A DNA stretch of 7,267 nt from assembly GCA_022842255.1 (NCBI GenBank), contig JALHPW010000246.1:1-7267 (forward strand), read 5' to 3'. Position 1 is the first letter of the stretch, and each line of letters begins with the position of its first letter. Positions 1-3,936 of this stretch are shown piece after piece. The DNA is from Saprospiraceae bacterium. GTDB taxonomy: Bacteria; Bacteroidota; Bacteroidia; Chitinophagales; Saprospiraceae. Position numbers and translations under genes: made by a program. A model generated the notes under the pieces. The model ran no database searches. It was not told the DNA's origin and saw only the letters and a list, made by a program, of their open reading frames with translations.

Positions 1-12
1 ATATTGGGTAGG

Positions 13-225
13 CTATCCATTGCCAAGTTTTTTGACTTCTTTTTCAATCGCATCGACAATCTTATTTACAGCATCATCTCTGTCCATATCGCCAATGTCA
101 AATCTCAATGCCACATTTACGGCAATCTCGTTCTTTTTTGCCGAGATTTTTTGGTCAAGACGCTTGGCTGTCTTGGTTCTGCCGAACTGCTTCATTATTT
201 CTTCGTCGTGGTTGTGCGCAGACAT
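13..225 (-). CDS. Hypothetical 70-aa protein, last gene of the leftward operon
   Basis: I do not recognise this protein. It reads as a charged helix (residues 8-30), a beta-like stretch NEIAVNVALRFD (about 32-43) and an acidic-basic C-terminal helix (about 48-67), with no signal peptide or membrane segment. The start at 225 lies 17 nt downstream of a forward copy of the dispersed element (243-259). It follows the stop of the 54-aa gene by 11 nt, consistent with one operon. Residues 24-29 (DQKISA) are encoded by a perfect reverse copy of the element (138-156). The C-terminal VKKLG is encoded by a decayed copy (20-36). So part of the protein is element-derived or has tolerated the element in frame. 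An internal Met11 is an alternative start. Function unknown. Confidence 0.7.
   Translation of the reverse strand: MSAHNHDEEIMKQFGRTKTAKRLDQKISAKKNEIAVNVALRFDIGDMDRDDAVNKIVDAIEKEVKKLGNG
138..156 (+). repeat. Dispersed element copy, 19-mer TTGCCGAGATTTTTTGGTC
   Basis: Perfect copy inside the 70-aa gene, antisense to it, encoding DQKISA in frame. The same 19-mer recurs at 402-420 (+) and 5539-5557 (-). On the coding strand the identity with the 5539-5557 copy extends to 22 nt (CTTGACC...GGCAA). Confidence 0.9.
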
Positions 226-236
226 TTTATTAAGTT

Positions 237-401
237 TTACGGTTTAAAAATCCCGGCAAGCCGCTCAAAACAGTCCTTGCAGACCAGCCTGAACTCCTTC
301 CAGAGTATTTTCAGTTCATCCACGTCGAATAGCTTGTGGCACTCCGAGCATGGCTTGAGAATGATTTCAGTTTTCTTCTTCTTTTTGGTTCTTGGGCGCA
401 T
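237..401 (-). CDS. Small zinc-ribbon-like protein, 54 aa
   Basis: This short ORF fills the gap between the 194-aa and 70-aa genes. It has a very basic N-terminus (RPRTKKKKK, residues 2-10) and two CxxC pairs, C18-x2-C21 and C41-x2-C44, separated by 19 residues. That is the arrangement of a four-cysteine zinc ribbon or finger, so zinc binding and a nucleic-acid or protein contact role are inferred. The ATG at 401 directly abuts a reverse copy of the dispersed element (402-420). The gene overlaps the 3' end of the 194-aa gene by 35 nt in another frame. Its last codons (LAGIFKP) and stop run through a forward copy (243-259). It is short and could be non-coding, but the paired cysteines and the fit between neighbours argue for a real gene. 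Confidence 0.7.
   Translation of the reverse strand: MRPRTKKKKKTEIILKPCSECHKLFDVDELKILWKEFRLVCKDCFERLAGIFKP
243..259 (-). repeat. Dispersed element copy, forward relative to the leftward operon
   Basis: Reads TTGCCGGGATTTTTAAA on the minus strand, with five T instead of six. It encodes LAGIFK at the end of the 54-aa gene and lies 17 nt upstream of the ATG of the 70-aa gene. Confidence 0.85.
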
Positions 402-951
402 TTGCCGAGATTTTTTGGTCCAAGATGGCCCATCCTTCGGCGATGGGGTCTAGGCCCATGAACGGTATGCAGATATTGATGGAGCGGAGGTAGTCGATGG
501 CAATATAATCCATATATTCTGGAGGCTCACCGCCTTGGCTGTTCCATGTTTCCAAAAAACGTCCAATCGGCAGCGGCGATATTTTTATCCACATAGCCAC
601 ATTTCCACCGCCGCTGATTATATTACAACCGCCTCTACCCATGCCAACACCTACTATTTTGTTATCATCTCTTTCAATTGCGGCAATATGCAATCCGGTT
701 GCCCTTGTAAGTACATCAACCGCTTCCGCATCCGTGATGCTGGATAAGGGGCGGAGGACGAGCTTGCAGTCGTCCAATGAGACACGATGCACTTCGACTC
801 TGCTTTCGTTAGAATACAAGCACACGGCTTCTATATTGCCAAAGTCGTAATCCAGCCCAACGAGCTCAAAAACCCCTTCCTTGCCAGTAATTGTGCATTT
901 GCACCCGATATGGGTGCCAAAGAACCTGGCCTTTATTTGTTGCTTATCCAT
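367..951 (-). CDS. Phage-type hypothetical protein with LRPLSSITD motif, 194 aa
   Basis: The N-terminal segment (DKQQIKARFFGTHIGCKC, 2-19), the CKLVLRPLSSITDAEA motif (62-77) and the C-terminal IDYLRSINICIPFMGLDPIAEGWAIL (152-177) match the layout I associate with hypothetical proteins common in phages and prophages of Flavobacteriia and other Bacteroidota. That is recall, not a search. The molecular role is unknown and no catalytic motif is evident. Proteins of this type usually finish close to the 'GW' segment. Here the frame continues 17 residues further, beginning with DQKISA (178-183) encoded by an exact reverse copy of the dispersed element, then a lysine/glutamate tail that overlaps the start of the next gene. 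The ATG at 951 lies 13 nt downstream of a forward element copy (965-982) whose TAA is the stop of the preceding 44-aa gene. Confidence 0.88.
   Translation of the reverse strand: MDKQQIKARFFGTHIGCKCTITGKEGVFELVGLDYDFGNIEAVCLYSNESRVEVHRVSLDDCKLVLRPLSSITDAEAVDVLTRATGLHIAAIERDDNKIVGVGMGRGGCNIISGGGNVAMWIKISPLPIGRFLETWNSQGGEPPEYMDYIAIDYLRSINICIPFMGLDPIAEGWAILDQKISANAPKNQKEEEN
402..420 (+). repeat. Dispersed element copy, 19-mer TTGCCGAGATTTTTTGGTC
   Basis: Exact copy, antisense to the operon. It encodes DQKISA near the C-terminus of the 194-aa protein and ends immediately before the ATG (401) of the overlapping 54-aa gene. Confidence 0.9.
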
Positions 952-964
952 TTTACTGATTTAT

Positions 965-982
965 GGTTAAAAAATCTTGGCA
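965..982 (-). repeat. Dispersed element copy (variant), forward relative to the leftward operon
   Basis: Reads TGCCAAGATTTTTTAACC on the minus strand. The core differs from consensus at two positions (first T and sixth base). It supplies the last codons (AKIF) and the TAA of the 44-aa gene and lies 13 nt upstream of the next start at 951. Confidence 0.8.
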
Positions 983-1101
983 GCCACGACGACGGTTGCC
1001 GAGATTGCGGCAAAAAAAAGGATGGCACCTATGATGCCAACTATGGAAGTTGGTTCTGGAAGATTGTCGGAAAAGTTGTCGTGCTCTGATTGATTTTTCA
1101 T
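967..1101 (-). CDS. Small single-span membrane protein, 44 aa
   Basis: A short ORF filling the gap between the 199-aa and 194-aa genes. Residues 1-18 are polar and acidic (HDNFSDNLPEP). Residues 19-43 form one continuous hydrophobic stretch with small residues (IVGIIGAILFFAAISATVVV), long enough for one membrane span and ending in a lysine near the C-terminus. A tail-anchored or single-span inner-membrane protein is inferred. The ATG at 1101 lies 15 nt downstream of an exact forward element copy (1117-1134). The stop codon lies inside a second, variant copy (965-982), so the gene sits exactly between two copies. No homolog is recognised. Holin-like or superinfection-exclusion-like roles are conceivable from size and topology only. 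Confidence 0.68.
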   Translation of the reverse strand: MKNQSEHDNFSDNLPEPTSIVGIIGAILFFAAISATVVVAAKIF

Positions 1102-1116
1102 TTAATTGGTTGATAA

Positions 1117-1134
1117 GTTAAAAAATCTCGGCAA
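1117..1134 (-). repeat. Dispersed element copy TTGCCGAGATTTTTTAAC, forward relative to the leftward operon
   Basis: Exact core. It begins one base after the TGA of the 199-aa gene and ends 15 nt before the ATG of the 44-aa gene, filling the intergenic gap. Confidence 0.92.
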
Positions 1135-1135
1135 A

Positions 1136-1735
1136 TCAGCCGACCTTGGTAAATTCCGAAACAGGGTAGTGGGTTCCTTCTATAATAAAGCTGTCCCCGA
1201 TCTTGGCTACGCCCAGTGCATTGTAGCCCTTCCCGTCAAAGTTCACCTTCAGCATGGTCCCGACGAACTTGTACGTTTTGTCGGCACCCCATGATGGGAA
1301 GCCAGTGGGACTAAGGGAGATGTGCGTTTTTGCCGGGATTTTTTTGGAAATCAGTTCCGATTCAGGCACCAGCAGCTTCTCCCCCATGACCTGCTTGCAC
1401 CCTTCTACGACGCTGCGCATTGCAGCCAGTTCGTCATTGGCCTTTTCAGATAGCGAAATTGGCTTGATTTCCGAAAAAATCTCGGCAACCACCGACTCCT
1501 TCTTCCTACCAGGCTTAGAGAAAGTAAGCCCAGAATCCACCTTCTCATCGCAGAGCCTCCAAAGAAGCTGCTCTATGGCTTTGGTTGCAGTAGGGTCTTT
1601 TAGCCAGCCAGTGGCCTGCGATAGGTCAATAGGGGTTCTGGGCTTTTTACCGACTGGCTGAGATGGTGGCACCTGAAGTTTCACGATGTCGCTGGGCCTC
1701 AAATCCACTTCTTTTATGCGTTCTTCGATATTCAT
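1136..1735 (-). CDS. Hypothetical 199-aa protein with two in-frame dispersed elements
   Basis: I do not recognise this protein. It starts with a charged segment (MNIEERIKEVDLRP), continues through a Pro/Lys-rich region (22-37) and a predicted helix with W43 and W58, and ends in a beta-rich C-terminal part (YKFVGTMLKVNFDGKGYNAL, then IIEGTHYPVSEF; about 155-195). No signal peptide or membrane span is seen. The ATG overlaps the stop of the upstream 78-aa gene (shared ATGA at 1732-1735), which implies translational coupling. This fits the absence of a dispersed element before it. Two element copies lie within the gene in frame: VAEIF (83-87, forward copy 1474-1488) and KKIPAK (131-136, reverse copy 1330-1347). 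They fall at likely linkers between segments. Confidence 0.85.
   Translation of the reverse strand: MNIEERIKEVDLRPSDIVKLQVPPSQPVGKKPRTPIDLSQATGWLKDPTATKAIEQLLWRLCDEKVDSGLTFSKPGRKKESVVAEIFSEIKPISLSEKANDELAAMRSVVEGCKQVMGEKLLVPESELISKKIPAKTHISLSPTGFPSWGADKTYKFVGTMLKVNFDGKGYNALGVAKIGDSFIIEGTHYPVSEFTKVG
1330..1347 (+). repeat. Dispersed element copy with seven T, antisense inside the 199-aa gene
   Basis: TTGCCGGGATTTTTTTGG. The core is exact with an extra T. On the coding strand it encodes KKIPAK in frame. Confidence 0.88.
1474..1488 (-). repeat. Dispersed element copy TTGCCGAGATTTTTT, sense inside the 199-aa gene
   Basis: Exact 15-base core read in frame as VAEIF within the 199-aa protein, without its usual AAC or GGTC flank. 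Confidence 0.88.
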
Positions 1736-1968
1736 TGGTTCAATTCTTTTTCAAGTTCCCTGATACCCGCAAGCACAGATGGGTGCCATATACAGGTCTT
1801 TTTATCAAAAGCTGGGCACCCATAGGATTGCATACCGCCATTGCAGTGGCAACCATCGGAGTCAGCCTCCGCCCTAATCCTGTCCGCTTGCATGTTGCGC
1901 CGTGTTTCTGCCGAGAATTTTGACTGGTCAGAAAATGTGCCGCACTTGATTGGTTCTGCGTTTTTCAT
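1732..1968 (-). CDS. Cysteine-rich 78-aa protein, first gene of the leftward operon
   Basis: I do not recognise this protein. It has Cys at 9, 40, 42, 50 and 59 and His at 41 and 62, clustered in DGCHCNGGMQSYGCPAF and KKTCIWHP. This suggests a small metal-binding or disulphide-stabilised domain. A central basic/acidic helix (ETRRNMQADRIRAEAD, 21-36) and a charged C-terminal helix (63-78) flank it. It is promoter-proximal. The TAGATTTG box ends only 4 nt before the ATG, so the mRNA may be leaderless or nearly so. The stop overlaps the start of the 199-aa gene (ATGA). A decayed element copy (1909-1929) encodes DQSKFSA (14-20), reminiscent of the DQKISA peptides in two other genes of this operon. 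Confidence 0.78.
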   Translation of the reverse strand: MKNAEPIKCGTFSDQSKFSAETRRNMQADRIRAEADSDGCHCNGGMQSYGCPAFDKKTCIWHPSVLAGIRELEKELNQ

Positions 1969-1972
1969 GCCG

Positions 1973-2003
1973 CAAATCTACGACGGGTTATTTACATTGT
2001 CAA
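1973..2003 (-). promoter_or_regulatory. Bacteroidota-type promoter for the leftward operon
   Basis: On the minus strand TTGACA (2003-1998) is followed, after 17 nt, by TAGATTTG (1980-1973). This matches the TTG/TTTG-N17-21-TAnnTTTG form known for Bacteroidota. Transcription would start a few bases downstream, at or very near the ATG at 1968. Confidence 0.75.
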
Positions 2004-2173
2004 TACCAAAACGTTTTTTATGATAAAATATTTTCTCTTTGACAATTACGTGGGGCGGTAGAGAGGTTATAAATGTTGAAATTGGCGATGTTGGCTGGTG
2101 GTCAGATAGTTGTGAGGGGCGGAAAATGAAGTTGGGAATGTGGAGTGGGTGGGGGTGATTTTTTGACCGGATA

Positions 2174-2200
2174 GGGTGGGGAAGTTACTGCCGGGTAGGG
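2174..2200 (+). other. Four G-runs, possible G-quadruplex
   Basis: G-tracts at 2174-2176, 2178-2181, 2193-2195 and 2198-2200, with loops of 1, 11 and 2 nt, inside a G-rich, C-poor plus-strand stretch. The long middle loop weakens the prediction. Confidence 0.25.
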
Positions 2201-2394
2201 TGAAAAAAGTTGGAGGTAGGGGCTGGGGGGAGATAACCCCGACATCTCACGAAATGACTCAACAAAATAAACCCGTTCGATTTTACCGGGTGGGGCCTCT
2301 TTTTGGCTGCCAAACTGTCACGTTTTGACCTATTAGCCAAAACCTTTGGTGTGGATGCAATGTAAGCGCCCAAAAACCTCTTTTGATCACCCAT
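2185..2394 (-). CDS. Doubtful 69-aa ORF in the control region
   Basis: An open frame of 69 codons with a basic middle (NRSKRDSLAAKKRPHPVKS, 22-40), a hydrophobic GFILLSHFV and a Pro-rich tail. Nothing in it is a recognised domain. No good promoter or element copy precedes it. The tail is translated from the skewed C-rich strand, in which stop codons are rare. A weak TATAATTG lies just upstream of the ATG. It could be a relic of a larger gene or a conserved intergenic repeat rather than a gene. Confidence 0.2.
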   Translation of the reverse strand: MGDQKRFLGAYIASTPKVLANRSKRDSLAAKKRPHPVKSNGFILLSHFVRCRGYLPPAPTSNFFHPTRQ

Positions 2395-2457
2395 ACGGCA
2401 ATTATATAAATGATTGACAATGAACTACTTATACTCATTCGCTGGCATGGAAATAAG

Positions 2458-2492
2458 TCTCACTGTCATTAATGATATAAATAACAGTGAGA
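2458..2492. repeat. Inverted repeat TCTCACTGT / ACAGTGAGA
   Basis: Perfect 9-bp arms (2458-2466 and 2484-2492) separated by 17 AT-rich bases. Possible operator, or first hairpin of a small RNA. Confidence 0.55.
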
Positions 2493-2506
2493 ATTTTGCT
2501 TGATAT

Positions 2507-2553
2507 TCAGGTAGTATGCCAACCGGACTATCAAGCACTATCAGTCAGGTAGT
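2507..2553. repeat. Nested short direct repeats
   Basis: TCAGGTAGT occurs at 2507-2515 and 2545-2553, and ACTATCA at 2527-2533 and 2537-2543, interleaved with the terminator-like inverted repeat. This could be a regulatory or recombination site. Confidence 0.4.
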
Positions 2554-2561
2554 CCGGTTTT
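2521..2561 (+). terminator. Terminator-like stem-loop in the control region
   Basis: Perfect 10-bp arms AACCGGACTA (2521-2530) and TAGTCCGGTT (2550-2559), with a 19-nt loop and a TTTT run (2558-2561) at the right edge. The run is on the right only, so it would act on plus-strand transcripts. No gene lies upstream, hence the small-RNA suggestion. Confidence 0.5.
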
Positions 2562-2569
2562 GCGTCATT

Positions 2570-2905
2570 TGTACGCATAATGCCAACTATCCCCCGTTCC
2601 CGTTCCATCAATACATCGCACACGATGTTTCGGATCTACACATGTATCGCTCCCGATGTTTCCTACCCTTAGCCTATGTTGTGCCGTTCCCGATGTTCCC
2701 CCACGTTTGCGCCTCCATTGCCACTGTTGCGCCCTATCCTTTGTGCTTTGCTTACTTATAGTAGTGCTGGATAGTGTTCTTTGGCTTGTTCCCCTGTTTT
2801 GCCGGGATTTTTTGCCGTTTCCATCCCTTCGCCCTGGTCGCTTGCTTGCTTCGCTCTTAGTGTCTCTTATTGCCTTAGATACTATCTGCACTGGTTTTTG
2901 CTTGT
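2570..2905. other. Pyrimidine-rich stretch with a recurring CGATGTTTC motif
   Basis: The plus strand is rich in C and T. CGATGTTTC occurs at 2623-2631 and 2654-2662, and CGATGTTCC at 2691-2699, the last two both preceded by CC. A short hairpin CATCG/CGATG spans the first copy. The ORFs on both strands (Cys/Leu-rich on plus, Arg/Gly/Ser-rich on minus) are not convincing as genes. Confidence 0.4.
2799..2813 (+). repeat. Dispersed element copy TTGCCGGGATTTTTT
   Basis: Exact core in the non-coding pyrimidine-rich stretch, followed by GCCG rather than AAC. No start codon follows at the usual distance. Confidence 0.9.
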
Positions 2906-2923
2906 TTGCCGGGATTTTTTAAC
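2906..2923 (+). repeat. Dispersed element copy TTGCCGGGATTTTTTAAC
   Basis: Exact 18-base form. Identity with the 3227 and 4458 copies extends upstream through CTTGT. It is followed by an AT-rich stretch leading to the rightward promoter, not by a start codon at the usual distance. Confidence 0.92.
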
Positions 2924-3017
2924 ATATTACTATAATTTATTTTCGTTTCTAATTGTTTGATATTCAATGCTTTGTGTGGTTGGTACGTTTATTTTTGTAA
3001 AATATTCTCTAAAATAC

Positions 3018-3049
3018 TTGACAATGCCACATTTGCCGCCGTATATTTG
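3018..3049 (+). promoter_or_regulatory. Bacteroidota-type promoter for the rightward operon
   Basis: TTGACA (3018-3023), 18 nt, then TATATTTG (3042-3049) followed by CATC, a strong match to the Bacteroidota TAnnTTTG box. It shares TTGACAATG with the leftward promoter. Transcription would begin near 3055. Confidence 0.78.
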
Positions 3050-3054
3050 CATCA

Positions 3055-3262
3055 TCAAACAGCGAGAGCGATACACAAGCGGCCAAATAATCCGCTACTA
3101 TCAAAACTCTCAACTTGGGCGAAAGACGGCAACTAATAGCGACCTTGCGAACATTGCCTATCAGCTTTCTGCATTCTGTTTCTATCGTTACTACGTTACA
3201 AGACACATTTAGATTTTATTACTTGTTTGCCGGGATTTTTTAACCTTTTCAATCTTTTCTCC
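3055..3262 (+). other. Inferred 5' leader of the rightward operon
   Basis: About 200 nt from the inferred start site to the first confident ATG. It contains no ATG-initiated ORF after the promoter. It holds a short hairpin AGCGG (3078-3082)/CCGCT (3092-3096) and ends with an element copy at 3227-3244. A regulatory leader is possible. No known riboswitch was recognised. Confidence 0.4.
3227..3244 (+). repeat. Dispersed element copy TTGCCGGGATTTTTTAAC upstream of the 88-aa gene
   Basis: Exact. The identity with 4452-4475 extends to 24 nt including ACTTGT upstream. It ends 18 nt before the ATG at 3263. Confidence 0.93.
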
Positions 3263-3529
3263 ATGAATATCCATCAAATTATCAACCTAAAATCACACGC
3301 AACGGGTAAAAAAATGCGTGTATCAATGTATGTAAAGTACGCAACGGAAAGGGATGTAAACGCTTACAATGGGATAGGACTAAACCAATTCCCAGCAAAT
3401 TTCAGCCCTTGGCATGGAGGTAAGAAACATTCCAAGTACCCTATGTTTGATTTTAGGTATTCAAGCGTTTGCTCTCAAAAGGAAAACGACAAATATCTAT
3501 CAGGTAAAAATTACCGGCAAACCAACTAA
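3263..3529 (+). CDS. Hypothetical 88-aa protein, first gene of the rightward operon
   Basis: I do not recognise this protein. It is basic and aromatic-rich, with a beta-like stretch MRVSMYVKYA (18-27) and then a segment rich in G, N and aromatic residues (NAYNGIGLNQFPANFSPWHGGKK, about 33-55). There are no membrane spans. The ATG at 3263 was chosen because it lies 18 nt after a full element copy, the distance seen at other starts. An in-frame upstream start at 3227 would make the element itself coding. QFPAN (42-46) and the C-terminal GKNYRQTN are translated from sequences that look like decayed reverse element copies (3383-3399 and 3505-3520). First gene after the rightward promoter and its leader. 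Confidence 0.68.
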   Translation: MNIHQIINLKSHATGKKMRVSMYVKYATERDVNAYNGIGLNQFPANFSPWHGGKKHSKYPMFDFRYSSVCSQKENDKYLSGKNYRQTN

Positions 3530-3540
3530 CTCTTAACATC

Positions 3541-3565
3541 CCCCCTTACCTGAAAAGGTAGGGGG
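3541..3565 (+). promoter_or_regulatory. Stable hairpin with GAAA loop between the 88-aa and 62-aa genes
   Basis: CCCCCTTACCT pairs with AGGTAGGGGG around a GAAA loop, with one bulged T. No T-run follows (ATAAAATC), so it is not a standard terminator. It ends 17 nt before the ATG at 3583, the place where other genes have the dispersed element. RNA stability or translational control is possible. Confidence 0.55.
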
Positions 3566-3582
3566 ATAAAATCAATAAAGCC

Positions 3583-3771
3583 ATGCTTTGCACATTGCAA
3601 CAAGACCACCACGAAAAAATAAAAGTATCCGCTACTGAGACACAATTCAAGCAATTGTTGAAAACCCATTTTGGTTGGCGAAAAAACATAACATTAAAAA
3701 GGCTTTACGGACTTGGTTCAAAGGATTTTGACGGGTTCGTTAAGTTCGCAAAAAGCAGATTAACACAATGA
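3583..3771 (+). CDS. Hypothetical 62-aa basic protein
   Basis: I do not recognise this protein. It is basic and helical, with KRLYGLGSKDFDGFVKFAKSRL (39-60) resembling a small DNA- or RNA-contacting helix pair, though no named domain can be assigned. The upstream intergenic region has a strong hairpin (3541-3565) instead of a dispersed element. The stop overlaps the start of the next small gene (ATGA at 3768-3771), indicating coupled translation. Confidence 0.6.
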   Translation: MLCTLQQDHHEKIKVSATETQFKQLLKTHFGWRKNITLKRLYGLGSKDFDGFVKFAKSRLTQ

Positions 3772-3896
3772 ACCTGCTTAAAACCCTTAGCCGCAACCTA
3801 TCCGACAAAACCTACCAAGACCTCAACCTATTGGGCAAAGCCCGCTGGAACGCCTATAAATGGCTTGCGGGGCTTGTTCTTTGGTGGAGGAGGTAG
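3768..3896 (+). CDS. Small amphipathic protein with Trp-rich C-terminus, 42 aa
   Basis: A short ORF starting in the ATGA overlap with the 62-aa gene and stopping one base before an element copy (3898). The N-terminal part is a polar helix (MNLLKTLSRNLSDKTYQDLN). The C-terminal part is hydrophobic and aromatic (ARWNAYKWLAGLVLWWRR, 25-42). Four tryptophans in the last 18 residues and a terminal RR suggest membrane-surface association. No family is recognised. Translational coupling and the exact fit up to the element support it as a real gene. It is too short to be sure. Confidence 0.6.
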   Translation: MNLLKTLSRNLSDKTYQDLNLLGKARWNAYKWLAGLVLWWRR

Positions 3897-3897
3897 G

Positions 3898-3915
3898 TTG
3901 CCGGGATTTTTTAGT
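3898..3915 (+). repeat. Dispersed element copy TTGCCGGGATTTTTTAGT upstream of the 148-aa gene
   Basis: Exact 15-base core with AGT in place of AAC. It starts one base after the TAG of the 42-aa gene and ends 21 nt before the ATG at 3937. Confidence 0.92.
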
Positions 3916-3936
3916 CAATCACTAAATTTTACCACC

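Larger units (their letters stand above)
1981..3017. other. Central control region without a convincing gene
   Basis: About 1 kb between the two divergent promoters. It contains a G-rich plus strand (about 2045-2240), an AT-rich central part (2395-2515) with inverted repeats, a pyrimidine-rich plus strand (about 2570-2905), and dispersed-element copies only at its right end (2799 and 2906). ORFs here have odd compositions explained by base skew (Cys/Leu/Pro-rich or Arg/Gly/Lys-rich). TTGACAAT-like boxes occur at 2039, 2414 and 3018 on the plus strand and at 2003 on the minus strand. Only the 3018 and 2003 ones are followed at the right distance by TAnATTTG. An origin, operator cluster or non-coding RNA would fit. 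None is proven. Confidence 0.6.

Noticed and set aside
1978..2184. Long minus-strand open frame continuing past the stop of the doubtful 69-aa ORF (Pro/His/Ser-rich)
   Set aside because: Open only because the C-rich strand rarely forms stop codons. No start, no domain, and it runs through the leftward promoter.
2271..2291. ACCCG-TTCGATTTTAC-CGGGT resembling a tRNA T-arm
   Set aside because: The loop is too long for a T-loop, and no acceptor stem, anticodon arm or D-arm can be fitted around it.
2565..2891. 108-codon minus-strand ORF, Arg/Lys/Ser/Gly-rich
   Set aside because: Complement of the same skewed stretch. The purine-rich strand gives low-complexity basic residues with no domain.
2656..2922. 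88-codon plus-strand ORF, Cys/Leu/Pro-rich, ending in AGIF and the element's TAA
   Set aside because: Its composition follows from the pyrimidine-rich strand and two element copies. There is no promoter or leader, and the internal CRDFL and terminal AGIF are simply element translations.
2967..3212. 81-codon plus-strand ORF (and a 65-codon minus ORF, 3009-3206)
   Set aside because: The strong rightward promoter (3018-3049) lies inside it. It starts 43 nt after an element instead of 13-21, and neither strand shows a recognisable protein. Better read as promoter plus leader.
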